Assembly: GCF_008831285.2 (NCBI RefSeq)
Contig: NC_045140.1
Coordinates: 19,342,370 to 19,406,369 of the forward strand
Length of the DNA stretch: 64,000 bases
DNA from: Nymphaea colorata
Lineage: Eukaryota > Streptophyta > Magnoliopsida > Nymphaeales > Nymphaeaceae
Direction: 5' to 3'
Shown here: piece after piece, positions 24,901-38,400 of the stretch
Position numbering within the stretch: the stretch's first letter is position 1
Layout: the number at the start of each line of letters is the position of its first letter
Notes under the pieces: model-generated
What the model was told of the DNA's origin: nothing
What the model saw: the letters and a program-made list of their open reading frames with translations, nothing else
Database searches by the model: none
Program-made: the position numbers and the translations under genes

Positions 24901-27900
24901 ATCTGAGTTGACAGTATGTATATCTTGGTGTCGATCACAGGACATCTTTCTTACATCCATTATTTTGGAACCAACAGCATATGCAAGCCTGCCAGTACCA
25001 ACGCTTGAATGCATCATTTGGCATTTCTTGAGTAAATCATTGTACCGCTCCCTGCAATGAGAGGACAGGTTCGCCTTTAAAACACAAAATACACACTATA
25101 AAAAACAACAAAGAATTTCTGATAGCTGCTACCGATAGCGAAAGTCTGATAACGGCTAGATTTTTCTCCATAGCCAAATTTTTAGAATAGTCACAATTCC
25201 TAGACATTTGCCCAGCCAAATTTTTTGTTAAAGAGAACAAAAGAGAGAATAAGTAAGATATCAACCTACCAGTCTGCATGAGTACGTTCAACCCAAGTCC
25301 CTCCTCAAGATTTAAGAGGTATGGAAAGATGATAACAATAATAATAACAATAAACACAATATTGATTCAACTTTTATTGAATGGCAAAAACATGATCAAA
25401 TTATCTCAAGTAGAAAGAAAAAGAAAATCTATATAACCATCTAACTAGAATTGATAATGTATCTTTAATTTTCAATTATTGATAGTGTATCCCTTAGATT
25501 CAAAAACTGAATGTCAATTGTTTGCATATGTATTGCAAAATATGAAACGAGAAACACCATTCACATTTCACAGTATTTTTCTCCAATCTTAGAAAGCTTG
25601 TGGAAGCCAATGGCTCTGGAGTAAGAGCGACATAATCTGTTGAAAAAATGTTAATGCCCTAGGAGTATTTATATTATTCTTCTACTACTCATCAGCAACC
25701 CCCATCCACAAAAGATAGCTTGTCCATCTCTACCCTGTTTCCTTGTCATAAGCATCCATATTGTCTCGATTTTAGAGTTCTTTTTTCCTCATTTTGGCAT
25801 TGTACAAGATTGATCAGTTTCTTTTTTAAGCTATTCAATTATAAATTGAGATACCTGTGAGTGCTTACAGAGTTGGAGCAAAAATTGTCACCTTTTTCTA
25901 AATGCTTTTAGATGTCAGTTCAAATGGTAGGGACTCTATGTATACTAGTATTATTCTTCCACTGATTGTAACTTCATCGTGTTCTGATAGTCGAGATCGG
26001 AGGTCATTTGAAGGATACATCTTTTCTTGCTGATGAAGACCACTGCAGAGCAAAATTTGTTATTTGTGTATGTCAGAACCTCATTTTAATGACATATTCT
26101 GTTGTGGTGCCAATATCTTTCTAGAATTTATTCAAAACAATTTTCAGTCGCTATTATCAACCATAGTAATAGTTGAGTAGATGGAGATTATGCAAATGAA
26201 AAAGCAGTTACCATGTGGCTTATGGAGAGTGGTTATGGAAACCTGATTTTCTGTTGAATTTTTTTGTGACCTACTTTGTCATATAGTATTTTTATTTAAC
26301 ATAATAATTAAGGATTGGTTTCCCTTTGTCTTCGTCTTAGCATTCTTTATTTGGTAACCTCTGCAATTTATTTTTTTCTGTAGTGAATTTACTTGTAAAT
26401 TTGAATGTATGTTTTGGAGAATCTGCTATTCATTTTTATATTTCTTATTCTTGCTTCTGAGTTCTGAGTTACATTTCCTGAATTTGCATAAGACAAAATT
26501 GGAGATGAAAGCAAAACAGTAGCTGGTGTGGCCCTTGACGTGGAGCCACCACCAACAGCAAAGCAAACACCACTCTTGCTTACCCAAGGGTGGCATGATG
26601 CAAGCAGAAATATGTGTAGTAGATTAGAGGCAATGTTTTGCAATCCCTCATTAATGGAGCAGATGCAGGTAGATGACATGTTTTTCAGATAAGAGGCAAT
26701 ATCTTATAGCCAAGAGCAGTCAAGCCACAATTTTTTTTACACAAAGAGCAGTGGCTTAGCATTATTGCACCATTAGTGCAGCCAATAATGGCCTTTTATC
26801 AAATTGCCAATTTGCCACCTATGTTGTGTAAAACCCGTTTTTTTCTTACTCTATAATTTCATAGGTAGATATATGTATACTTGGTTGTCAACCTAGGGAA
26901 CAGTCGGTATTGCTCAACTAGTCATTGACCAATTACTCCCAAATATTAAAAAAAACAAACAAACTATGTTCTGAACCGCAAATGTAGAGTTTCAGTAGGT
27001 TTTCTTTTCTTCATAATAGCTTCCATTTAACCTGCCTTCAACTTCTGCTTTCTAATTAGCTTAACCAATGCGCAACCTCTATTTTGTGTTATAATACGTG
27101 CGTGTGCATCCTCCATGTGTGTGTAAATCTATGCTTCTAAACATAAATATGTATTTTTGTGCATATATAGAATGTACATATGTAGATATTCTATATTACT
27201 CCCTCTCTCTCTCCCTCTCTCTCTCTGTGTGTGTGTGTGTGTGGGTGTGTGGGTGTGTGTGAGACCCTTAGGTACTACACCCATCAGGAATGATCTGGGC
27301 GATTGATTTAGTGCAAATGGACAATTGGGAGGAAAAAAAATAAGATAGAGCATTTTAGTTATCTAATATTCATTCATAACATTTGCTCCTTTTTTTCTCA
27401 ACTGACACTAAAAAAAAAAAAACAAAACCCAAGATTATTTCAGATGGGTCTAGCACCCGAGGGTCTGGCACATACCTGTCTCTCTCTCTCTTATAATCAG
27501 TCAACGATGTGGTTGACGTGATTCATATCAATACTCCATGTCTTTTATTACTTTTTTTTCACTTTAAATGTGCTTATGTGCCTCCCTATTAATATTATTT
27601 AATTCAACCGGCTTGGACCAAGTAGTTCCAACTAGTCTTTTTCAAGGCTTTGACCAACCTTAGTCTGACTTCTGGTGTTGACAACTAAGCGTGCATAAAC
27701 CAGTGTCATCCGAATCGAACAATATGGGCTCATATCATGCAATACGTGAAAAACCTATATGATATGCCCATGTATCATAGGTGTATCATTTGTATCATGT
27801 GATATGGGGATTGTATCGTATGATACGGGCGATACGCCCCCACATCATACGATACAGGGACAAAACAAATAAAGGGGCTACGAGCCCCTTTTTTCTTACT

Positions 27901-30900
27901 TTTTCTTAAAATAGCTCCTCTCTCCCACTTTCTAAACATCTCCAAGAGTTGTGGGAGGGGAAAGTTTTGCTAGTTCTCTAGAAAGATCGACCATATGTTG
28001 GTGAGGGCATTCCATTTGAATGCATTGAAACAGCCGACGAAGTAAATGAGGATGAAGATAATGATTATTGTGGATTGATGACAATCATGATATTTGGAAC
28101 TTGGCAGTGAACAAATATATATTGTGAACTTGTGATATATAATCTAAACACTTTAAAATTGTGATAAATGTTTATTATGCTATTCTGCATCTATGATATC
28201 ACATTTCTAAATGTGTTGTTTATATATTATGGCTTATGAATGATGAATCATGAATGTTCTTTATGTGTGATGAATTCTTTATATGGAATAAGTTTTTCCT
28301 TATTTTTTTCCGAATTTTCAATATTTTTCTCTATTTTTTTATTTTTTAGTTAAAAAACTAATTTTATGATACACTACCCTACATTTATGATACACCGTAT
28401 AGGTTGGCCTAACCGATACACGTTTACACCTTTTACAACGTTGGCATAAATCAAGTTTTTTTTCTATGTGTGCCCTTGTTTGCAAATACTTTAGAGAAGT
28501 TAGGGGGCATTTCTGAGGTATTGGTTAACAATTAGTTCATGTCTACACCAAGCCGGTGCCTCAAGCATTTTTTTTGCTTTTCGATAAAAAAATTTTAACA
28601 ATGACATAAATGATTATGAACCACAGCAACTTAGTGCAACTGCAAACTAATGTCATAAATATAACCCTAGTTTAAAAAAAAAAAAGATGGAAAATTAAAA
28701 AAAATGAAAATGAGAACATTGTGATGCTTTTTCAAAAATGTGAAACTAAAGATATTATGTTTTTAGCAAAGTCTTTTTTGTTTGTTCACGTCCTTTCAGA
28801 CGTCTCAAAAAAAATCATATCTAAAACAGTTTTAGAAAATGTTTTTAATATATTTAAAATTTTTTTGAAATTTTATCCATGTTTCTATAAGGAAATTAGC
28901 AGAAAACTCAAATTTTCATAATTTTTTACTATTTTATATTTTTTTTTTTTTGAATTCCCAAGATTTTCCAATAAATAAGTTTCCCAATTAATGCCCAAGA
29001 AAAACCTGATGAACACCTGAAAACGATTTTTCTGATAATGGTTGCAAGAAAAAAAAATCATAACCTAATCAAAATTTGTGCACCATTGCCCCTTGTTCGT
29101 CCCTAAGTAGTAAAAGCAGCAAAAGTATAAGAGTTAAGAACAATGAACTGGTTCATACCTTCGAGCCATTCTCAGTTGCCACCTATATTCTGCCGTACTG
29201 CCTATAGAATAACAACCAAGAAGGAATTCCCAAACTTCTGCTCTTATGGATGGGTCCACACCCTAGTGGTACAAAATAGCATGTAAACAGTAAGGAATTA
29301 AGAACTGAAACAATCATGCCCAGTAGCTAGAACTTTCACTTCCATCATCATCAAATATACTAAGGTTTTACTTGCTCACGAGGAAAAACATACATTCAAA
29401 AACAATTCCTCAAAAAAAAGGTGGAATTCAAAAAGGAATGGAAAGAAAAACTACATTGTACAAACTACAAAGAATGAAAGCATATGCTCTAGGTGGATAC
29501 GACAAGGTTATGACGCCTTTTAAATGTCATGGACTGCAGTACATACATGTATTTTGTAGATATTTTCTCATATTTACATATTGTTTTGTATCTTTTGCCT
29601 TCTTTTCTTTTTATTCTTTGTAATAAATTAGAATACGACAAAGACATTTTAGTCTGTTCAGCACTCCCAACGGCTATAAGAGGCTCTCTTGCATGTAGCT
29701 TGAGGCATTCTTATGTAATGCTTTTACGGATATAATAAAACCTTTTTTATTATCATTTGTCAGTGCATTATATCCCCTATTTACAAATTTCAACACATTG
29801 TGACTATTGTGAGCATTAGAAGGGACCATGGTGGTTGTGGTTGTAACCCATATTTTTTTCATCTATTTTCACATGGACATGACTGCGGATGCCTGATTAG
29901 CAAAAATGGGAAAAGCATGGCTTGCTTTGTTCCAAGAAATCAAGGAGCTAAAGATATCACCTATAAGTGCAAGCAAAAGGAAATAAGATTGTGAATCAAT
30001 ATTTGGTGCTTGAAATCAACTACAAAAGAAGGTTGCCTTTTTGGTGCCTGTGAGTGACTATGTCCACATCCTAATCAATTGAAGAAGCGAATCTAAGAGG
30101 AAAAAAGATCTATATTCAGCTTTGGAATCAAATACCATTCTCCACAAGCTATCATCCTTTACATTAATGAAGTCAGCCGATCGTTATGAGGAGGAACGTA
30201 AAATACTGAATACCAAAGATGAAAATGAGTATGTAATAACCGTACCAAAAAACAGAGGTCGTGTTAAACCACATCGGCACCCTCGTTTTCCTAAGAGAAG
30301 CAGTAAAGACATGCCTAAAGAAATGATCTCAAAAAGCCACTGGGGCCATGGCCTTTTGTCCATCCTAGTAAAAGAAAGTAAAATTTTCAGTTATGATAGG
30401 TGCAGAAAGCAAAACATTTCCCTCTTATTATAGGTTTGCTTCCATGTTCTCAAACTTATAAACAACCACTTTTCCTAGGTAATAGACTACCAAAGAATTT
30501 GCACATAACTAGCACTAAATCGTATCCATAGGCTAAGAACCTAACACCTATCACAGGTCACATGGCACACAATGTTCAAAAGTGTACTCTATTTTTTGAT
30601 CTTTTGTGCTCCCATGAATCCTGCTAAAACCATCCAATTAGAAGGCCATAAATTAAATCAGTAGCATGATCATAGAATGAAGAGGTACCTTTTGCCATCT
30701 TCCTCAAAAACCAAAATTTTTTCACAATTCAAAACTTTTCAATTGTCCTCTGGAAGGACAACATAAGTCCACAAATGGCCCCTCAACTTAGTCTGCTCAA
30801 ATAACTAGGGGCCTGTGATGTTCAACCCCAACGAAAGGGTCAAAAGTTCCTGGAGAGTACAGAAACCTATTCCTTTGAGCAGTGTGATTATAAAATGTTG

Positions 30901-33117
30901 CTGACAACAGAAACCACTCCTTGCCATCTAATACTGGTTGGAGAAAATCTATCTCTCCATACCAATTAAAATCATATTTGACATCATAGAAAGCTATGGC
31001 CTATTTGGACGAGAAAGGACAAACCAGGTTTGAGAAAAACTGGTTTTATCAAAAGAACTCTATAAAACCAGATCCTTGGTCTAACCAGTTTCCAGTTTTA
31101 GGCAAATACCCAATTTCACCAAAAGCTCAGTTTTGACACATCGGCGTTCTGGACATGCCGTTATAACCCAATTTTCATTCAAAACCAAGTTGAACACCCA
31201 AAGCTTAGTCTGGAACCAGGATTAGAATACCCTCATACAATGTTTCTATCGTGAACTAACGTTGTCATCACAGAGTTCCTATATTCAACATTAAGGAGAA
31301 TTTTGTTCCTTAGTTTGTAAAATATTTCCCTGTTTCAAATTGAAGAACATCAAATTTTTTTTTGCATCGTCTTAAACAGGAACTTATTGTCATTTCATCC
31401 AGATATTCTCTACTCATATACAGCATCATAACAATAATACAATCTGATATTTTGATATTGACAATTATTATGATGAAAACTTCAACAACAATGGCAATTA
31501 TTACCTTCTATACCTATTGAACTTTCAAATAAGACTTTTGCCATCATGTCAAACAGTGTTTATGACTTTATGTACATGTCTGTTTCTAATTTTTTTTTTT
31601 TATTCAAAAGCTTTCTTAAGTTCATAAGCACAATAACCTAATCATTACTCACCCCTAGAATTATCAATTTAAGGATCTTATTGAAACCAATTATCTTTCC
31701 ATCACTATCAAAAGTAGCATGCCACCTTCCTGGTTTGAGCATTTTTTTCCCCTGCAAAACCAAAAGAAGGCACATTCATTAGGAATAGCATGGATAGTTC
31801 AACCATTAATATTCTATGAAAAGGGAAAAATGGAACTGCTACATATTACAAAAGAAAGAAAAGTGACATATGCATTAGATATGACTAAGTTCTTTAAAAG
31901 CATAATCACTTCAAACAACGCATAGAAACTACAAAAACCGACCATCAAAGAAGCTCTAGAACAGAGATAGAAAGAAGCCCAAAAAACTTAACTTACTTTT
32001 GAAAGCAGCCATTATGGTAAGTATTTGTGTTTTGATGCCCTAACCTAGACACCTTCCGAGTTAACTAAATGGTGAAAAGCAGAGGCAATTTATCGCAAGT
32101 TACTATTAAGTTGTAACTTCTTAAACATTAGGAAGTTGTTTGTCAATAAGTTAAAAAGTGGACAGATTTTTGTAAATTTCTTATCTGTGAATGTTTTTAT
32201 GGTGTGTGTGCGTGTGGTATGCAGTTGTGTCCTGATGCCCCAGCCTGCACCCACACACATACCTAGACACCTTTAGCACAGAAGCTAAGAGATCTGTAAA
32301 CGATTACATGCCACCTACTCTTGACCGAAGTCCAGTTTATTGGTAAGCAACTATTCCAGGAAACTGAAAGGACTGTGGCCCAGTGAATGCCCTGGAATTA
32401 TATATATCTGTTTTTCTCTTTTAGCATACCATCACGATTTATAGTTCATAGGTTAAGATTTGTAACAGCTTATAGTTACACTTGATAAACTTCGTACCAA
32501 CACCATCCAAAAACCAACCAAAAAAATAAAGAAAGCAACACAAACATATACAGAAAATAAAGTAGAACCAAGCCAAAGAGGCCAACTTCCTGTCTCTTTG
32601 TATGATTCTATCAAAACCAAAAAAATAAGACAATTGCAGCTTCTTGACAAATAACTGGATTTCAATGGAGGACGAAAACTGCAGCAAGACAAGAAAGCAA
32701 CCAGAATATGAGGCAATCAGAAAGTAGAACAGAAGGCAAATAGGAGAACACGGGCGCCAACAAGGAATACACGGAATGAACTTAATTCGAATAGAAAAAT
32801 CCAGCACAAGAACCAATGTAAATATCGGACAGCTTCTAGAAACGGAAAATAAAAATAACAAGTATTTGTTCGCTTTTCCTCCAGAGGCAACACAAAATAG
32901 ATAGAACTTCACTGTACTTTACTATTTTCATAAGATCGCCATGAGAGAAGTAAAATCAACCCAATTCGGGAAGCATTAAGTGGCAAGGACGAAATACCTT
33001 AGTAGGTGAATGCTGAAGGCAGGGCTCTCCAATATCTCGAACGATCGACCCAACCCGCCGAAGATTCACGGCGCCAGCGCCGCACATCCATGGCTTCTCT
33101 TCGCCGTCGATGGACAT
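18901..33117 (-). CDS. TBC-domain Rab GTPase-activating protein
   Basis: Predicted Rab-GAP that speeds GTP hydrolysis on Rab proteins in membrane traffic. Minus-strand coding exons: 33117-32998, 31751-31653, 29262-29159, 25051-24291, 24152-24030, 23916-23828, 23740-23540, 21940-21545, 21125-21042, 20675-20634 and 18954-18901. All phases agree, giving about 690 residues. The start MSIDGEEKPW and the block VNLRRVGSIVRDIGEPCL resemble a plant TBC subfamily that I recall as including Arabidopsis At2g43490 and At3g59570. The TBC core begins at GVDPSIRAEVWEFLLGCY. The arginine finger lies in VVDVVRTD (Arg about 367) and the glutamine finger in GYCQG (Gln about 402); both are intact. Between WEFLLG and the arginine finger is a long acidic, low-complexity insertion encoded by exon 4. 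Exons 1-9 are well supported. The last two short exons fit in phase but are less certain: reading through the exon 9 donor would instead end the protein seven codons later. Confidence 0.9.
27201..27262. repeat. (CT)n-(GT)n compound microsatellite
   Basis: A CT-rich run passes directly into a GT run with GGGT interruptions. It lies in a TBC intron. Confidence 0.95.
27690..28450. mobile_element. Probable decayed DNA transposon, gatac-rich ends
   Basis: Both ends are dense in gatac, gtatc and catac words (for example gtatcgtatgatacggg near 27815 and ccgatacacg near 28411), which can fold on each other. The right end read on the other strand (ccaacgttgtaaaagg) loosely matches the left end (ccagtgtcatccga). 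The middle has a short acidic open stretch but no identifiable transposase. Boundaries are approximate and the superfamily is unassigned. Confidence 0.5.
29263..31652 (-). other. 2.4-kb TBC intron
   Basis: This is the intron between TBC exons 2 and 3. Plus-strand open frames at 29800-29994 and 30122-30433 have a rather basic composition, but I recognise no domain and see no start context or splice partners. They are not annotated as genes. Confidence 0.7.
31752..32997 (-). other. 1.2-kb first TBC intron
   Basis: It separates the 40-codon first exon from exon 2. It includes a TG-rich patch near 32200. Nothing coding is recognised; the hydrophobic open frame at 32439-32912 is an antisense product of AT-rich intron sequence. 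Confidence 0.7.
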
Positions 33118-35500
33118 CGCGCCCTACCTCTCCCTGCAGAATTTCCGTGAAAGCTTCGTTCGTCAGTCATCGTAATTCGTCATCCGCTTCATAACAATCA
33201 AAACGACAATCCCCGAAACGGTTGTCCGCTTTGTTAACACAGTCGTCATCCTGATCATCCTGTGGGCGAGTTTATCCCCTCGAACTTGGGTAAAATTTAG
33301 TGAAATCGAAATGAGCCTTCGGAACCCCAAAGGCGAGGAGATTCACACTAAAAGATATCTCGAATTTTGAATCGAAAGAGCGTTGTCTACGACGATAGCA
33401 ACAACAGAAAAAACTGGAGAAACCCAAATGCGTTTTTGATCTCCCGATTGATCCAAAGATGCTCAAACGCAAGCAGATCAAGCCGCTTAATCGAGAAATT
33501 AAACACGATAAGAAAAATTACGAACAAGAACAAAAGATCACCGGAGGCAATTTGGGATTCAGGATGTTCTCAAGTCCTGAAATGGGCACAAACATTTCGG
33601 CCTTCTCGCCATTGCCATGATATTGAATTTACTTTTACTCCCCCTTCCTCTCTCATCAAGTGAACTTTCATGTGCTGCGATGAAAGGCAGATTCTACTTC
33701 GCCTTCGGTAAAAAAGGAATGAAAGGGAAATCGAGGACATTTAACTTTCTTGAATCTTGATGCCCCCCAGTTAGAATTACGTCAGTGTCCTCCTCATCGG
33801 GTCAGCGAGTGGAACGCTGCCTCCAAGTTTGGTCATCCATCCAACGTGGCCAGCTTCCCTCACCGACAGTTTCGGAACGATGCAGTTCCCCCTTTCAAAC
33901 GGCAATCGGTAAGAACACCATTCAAAGCCGGGCTAGCACACTATGTGCGAGCCTGCGAGGAGAAATATTTGAACTCGAACGGCCAGGGACGGGGCCGAAC
34001 AAAGCGTACGTGTTTGATGGCATCTTGTAAGTGGCTGATCATTTTACAAACGAAGCTTTAAGGAGGCGTTTGGTAACACAAACACCAGACGTCTTGTAGA
34101 ACGCTATTTGAGTGTTTTAGTAAATGTATTTTAAAGATTGAAACAAGTTCACAAACCACAAAGCACAATATTTTGTAAATATGCATTAATCTTTTACATT
34201 GATTCATGAAACACTAATACAATATTCTTATTACTCAACGTTTCCTACAAAGCGTTTGATTATGGAACACCATGTTCATAGATCTCTTGCTCACGCACGT
34301 TGACATACTCTAAATATTGGATCATGGATGCTCCAATTGTGTATTTTGAGTTGATATAACTGTGTGAAACAAATGAATGGTTACTTTGGTATGGGTAAGT
34401 GTGTCATTTGCAATACTCTATTGTAACAATACAATATAATTGTGTAAACAAACGTTGAGCTAAATGTAGATAGCATTGATATGGGTAGTAGTAAACTCTT
34501 TTTAATTGCATCGTACTTTTTTTTTTTATTTCATCTTTGTGAGAGTGAAAAAGGAGTATATTGTGACACTATGTCTTAAACGTAACGTTTTGAACATATT
34601 GTTGTTAACATCCTATTTGAATGTGAATATGGAATTGATTTGTTAAACGCATGTATCATTATGTTTGTTAATGATTGCATATAGATTCAGAGTTGGATCA
34701 TTAGATTAACAAACTCATGCATACGAATTATATAAATAATATAATGGTCATATCATGCTATTCAGTTTGTTTTGAGTTTGAATATGCATTATTACTAGTT
34801 GCAAAGAGACTTGGACTTGGAGCGAGTGAATTTGAGACATGTATGTCAAAATATGTTTGTATTTGTGATGTTGACAGATTATGAATCAGCATAAATTCTG
34901 ATTGGGCGTCCATACTTTTTGTATTGATGAATTGACGCATGTGGTTGAAGTAGACTATATGGCGAGAGATTTTGTTATTTAAGCATGCAACTTGTGATAT
35001 CTACATGTGCTGAGGACATGTTGTGAACCAATCGTGTGAGTAAAATAACATATGCATTTACAGTATGCTTAAGTATCCAAAATAAATTACGAATGTTCGT
35101 TAGATTTGAATTTATAATAATTAATTTGCCAATTTAAAAAAGTATAAATTTAGGGACACAGATTGCAATTTATTAGATCAATTAGAAGTATAAGCTTTAA
35201 CTAATATGATGTTTGATATAAAACATGATCTGATCCACACTTGTTATTGTGGATAGATTCGAGCGATCTCTTTAATTGGTTTTGACTGTCATGGTTTGTG
35301 ACACTTTTGGTAAAATATGCTTTCAACAAAAGCATAGAGCAAAACCATATAAAGTAAATGTTAATTACCTTAAGAGGGAACAAAAATATCTTCTGCAAAT
35401 GCACAATTCCTGAAATGAAAATGAGAATTTAAGGCAACCCAAAACAAGCAAAAAACAAAATAAGAATCGCAGGACTCCAAGCACACCAATTTCCCGCTCC
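33118..35500. other. TBC upstream region and intergenic DNA
   Basis: The first few hundred bases should hold the TBC leader and promoter on the minus strand. A 36-codon upstream ORF (ATG near 33170) would overlap the main TBC start in another frame if it is transcribed. Further out the DNA is AT-rich. Open frames at 33367-34061 are not recognised, and a segment starting ggcgtttggtaacac near 34069 has a MITE-like border. Confidence 0.5.
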
Positions 35501-38400
35501 TAGCTCAAGGTAGTTGGACTCTTTGTAATGGTTCTTCCAGATGTTGACCGTCGCTTCGTTTTCCTTTGGTCATGTTCGGTTCCGATGAGAAAAACTGATT
35601 GGCTGAAATAGCTGTGGCCCAAGCTAGGCATCAAACAAGGGGAAAAAAAGTTGTCGAACTTATTCCTCGATTCCTAGCAATTGGGGAATCCTCCGCGCCT
35701 TCCTTCGATCCTCTTAATGCAGAGTGAGTGTTGATTTTTTTGATGATTTTTCCGGTTGAAAGACAGTCCGGCGATGATTTCTCCAGTTGCCGCCCGCTAC
35801 AGTTGTCGATTGGTAACTTCTCATGCCTCCCATTTATTGTATTCTTCTTCCTCGTCATAGCAAAACTCGAGTAAGTTCTTATTCTTATTCTTCCTCCATC
35901 TCTATTGGAAGCCGTTCATTCAGCGTTTGATTTCTGTTTCTGAAGCTAACGAGTGCCCTCAAACTATTTGGCAGGTCGGGTTAGCATTCAGGTACATATT
36001 ATGTCTTTTATCTTAGATTTTCTCTCCTTTATGGGGATAATTTGGACTTGGATCTCAGAGCATCTAGTGGCTAGTGGAAGAATCATATAGGTTGGAGCAT
36101 TTTAATTCGTGACAGAATTTCCCGTCGTTGAATATTATTTCTTTTTACTTATTATCTTAGATTTTCTTTCCTTTATGGGGATAATTTGGACTTGGATCTC
36201 AGAGCATCTATTGGCTAGTGGAAGAATCATATAGGTTGGAGCATTTTAATTCGTGACAGAGTTTCCCGTCGTTGAATTGCGAAAAACAAATCCTTAAATT
36301 ATTTGGACATCATTTAAGGGCATCTAGACGTGAAAGCAGTAAAATATGAAAAATCAAGAAATTATTTTTAATCCTGGCATGTTGGAAATGAATCTAAGCT
36401 CACTTTGTGATTAGCAACAGAACCCTAACCCGTAACAATCTGAATTAGGCCTCTCCTTGGTATATAGAAATTTTTTTGATTGGATTAACAATAAACTTTG
36501 ATTTTGATTTCATTTTGGTGTAATCTAAGCCATTGCTAGCTTGCTTTATTTACACATGAGAGAGAGACCCGTTGCTGCTCAATCCATAGAATGACATAAA
36601 AGATAGTATCGACATCTGACTGGTTGCGATATAAATGAAACTGTATAATTTCATACGAGCATAAGGTCATACATTAGATTGAACATTCAATATGTATGAA
36701 CATAAACACCATCAATGTACTTGATGAACAGAGATCAACGATATGGATCCCTACATATTAAAATCATGCATCTTGTCAAAATGCATTCATATAGTAAACT
36801 GATATCTTAGTTTCCAAGTCTTGAAACAGTTGGGCCTCTTGGAAGATCTGAACTGCTCAAAGCTGCATAAGATCAACGTTTTTGTGTAGCATGCTGCTGC
36901 TGGTGCTAAAATATAGTTAAACGATAGTATAGTTATTGGTTGTATAGGATAGGGAATTGTCCTCATGTCAGAACATTTTAGAGGAACTGGGGTTCCCATC
37001 TGCTTCTTTGTTAGGTTCAAAAAATGAATGAGATTTGGGGGATGAGGGGATTGGTCTGCTATTACACAGTTCTTCAAACGAAGACACCTTATGGCTTGAG
37101 GAGATATACTCCTATTCTTCTTATACGTATTAAAATCTTCTTTATATTGGGCAAGGCCAAAGTTATAATATTGTAGTTTATTTATTCTGTTTTGATATGC
37201 AATCTGCAGTTAAGCACACCCCTACTAGATTATGCTAACAGAGGTAATGTTGGCTTGGCTTATTTAATTGGTTTATGGATCTTTCATCATGCCATCCGCT
37301 GGAATATCAATAACCCAGGGGGGTGGGTTTGTGTGTGTATATGTGTCCACAAGAAACCAGTCGCTGAATGTGGCATCACGTGAATACTGTCATCGTCTTC
37401 CAGTAACCATTTACTTTGCAGATGTTACCCCCAAATAGTCCTTTTTCCTTTGTAAATTCTAAACATGCTATTTTTGTAAAGGTGGCGGCAGTTCACAACA
37501 AAGTATAGTTTTTAGTTCCTCTAATTGGTCACTCTCCTCACTACAAATAACTGCTGGATGCTGTGCTTGAGATTTATGACAAGTTTTTAGACTCTCTTAT
37601 TGGGGTTAATTTCTAGATTCTATTATTGGACCCTTTCTTGATCGAAGCAAACACCGGTTGAGCATATACAGCCCACAGATCAGTACCAACCAGAAAGGGT
37701 GCAATAAGATAATGGTTAGAAAGCTAGGGAAATTATGGTTCTGCTGTGGAGGCTTACAAACATTTCCATTTGCTGTAGTTAAGTGGAGACGGGTCATCCT
37801 TCATCTCTTTCTTTTACTTTGCATGCATCTGAAACAACTTTGGTGAGAAAAACGAGCATCATGGCAGCAAACTTTGGGGAAAATTTGGTTTTGAAAACCG
37901 ACAATGCATTTAATTTGTGCAGTCTCATCCACCATGTTTCTATTTTCATGCTGCTGTTACTCAGTTGAGAAATTTTAATTTGTATGGACTTTATGAGTTC
38001 CTTCTGAATATACAGAGAAACCAGATGCTTCCAGAAAGGCCAAGCAAGTTTGTATGAAGCTGCCTTTTACTAGCTGTGCAGGGCTCTTCAGGATACCTCC
38101 AAGCTTGCATGATTCACAAACCAGATTTAGCTCACAGTGTGTGGTTTCCAATTTGCTAACCAGACTTGCATTTGGTGATCAATATTGTCGCTGCTACGGT
38201 AACTACAGAGAATGTATTCTTGTGCACCCTCAATTGCTCCATCTGCATCACCCATTCAACCTCGACTTGCAAATCCTTATCGACATTTTGCTGGATTTCG
38301 AAATTCTTAGTCAGATGAACAGAATAGATATTTTTTGTTATTGATAGTCAATTATTTAAACTAGTCTTCTGCGCAAGGAATTTTCTGGTAGGTTCTTCTG
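35501..38400 (+). other. Possible spliced non-coding transcript region
   Basis: The sequence has several exon-like features on the plus strand: a donor-like ctcgagtaagtt near 35866, an acceptor-like ttggcag near 35974 followed closely by a donor cattcaggtac, and further gcag-type acceptors near 37208. None of the blocks opens a recognisable protein frame; the longest, at 38054-38344, has no family resemblance. A non-coding RNA or a decayed gene is possible. This is inference only. Confidence 0.25.
36008..36277. repeat. Tandem duplication, two 126-bp copies at 144-bp period
   Basis: Copies at 36008-36133 and 36152-36277 differ at only three positions by eye. They share ttatcttagattttct at the start and cccgtcgttgaat at the end. 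An 18-base spacer separates them. The near identity indicates a young local duplication. Confidence 0.95.

Larger units (their letters stand above)
25052..29158 (-). other. 4.1-kb TBC intron rich in old repeats
   Basis: This is the intron between TBC exons 3 and 4. It contains a CT/GT microsatellite and a segment full of gatac/gtatc words at about 27690-28450. The rest is AT-rich. No coding exon is seen; open frames at 26389-26679 and 28721-28921 have no family resemblance. Confidence 0.7.

Noticed and set aside
30122..30433. Basic 103-codon frame in a TBC intron, considered as a transposase remnant
   Set aside because: No transposase or zinc-finger motif could be recognised and no terminal repeats flank it.
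32439..32912. 157-codon frame with membrane-like composition
   Set aside because: It lies within TBC intron 1, between exons that join in phase, and is a composition effect.
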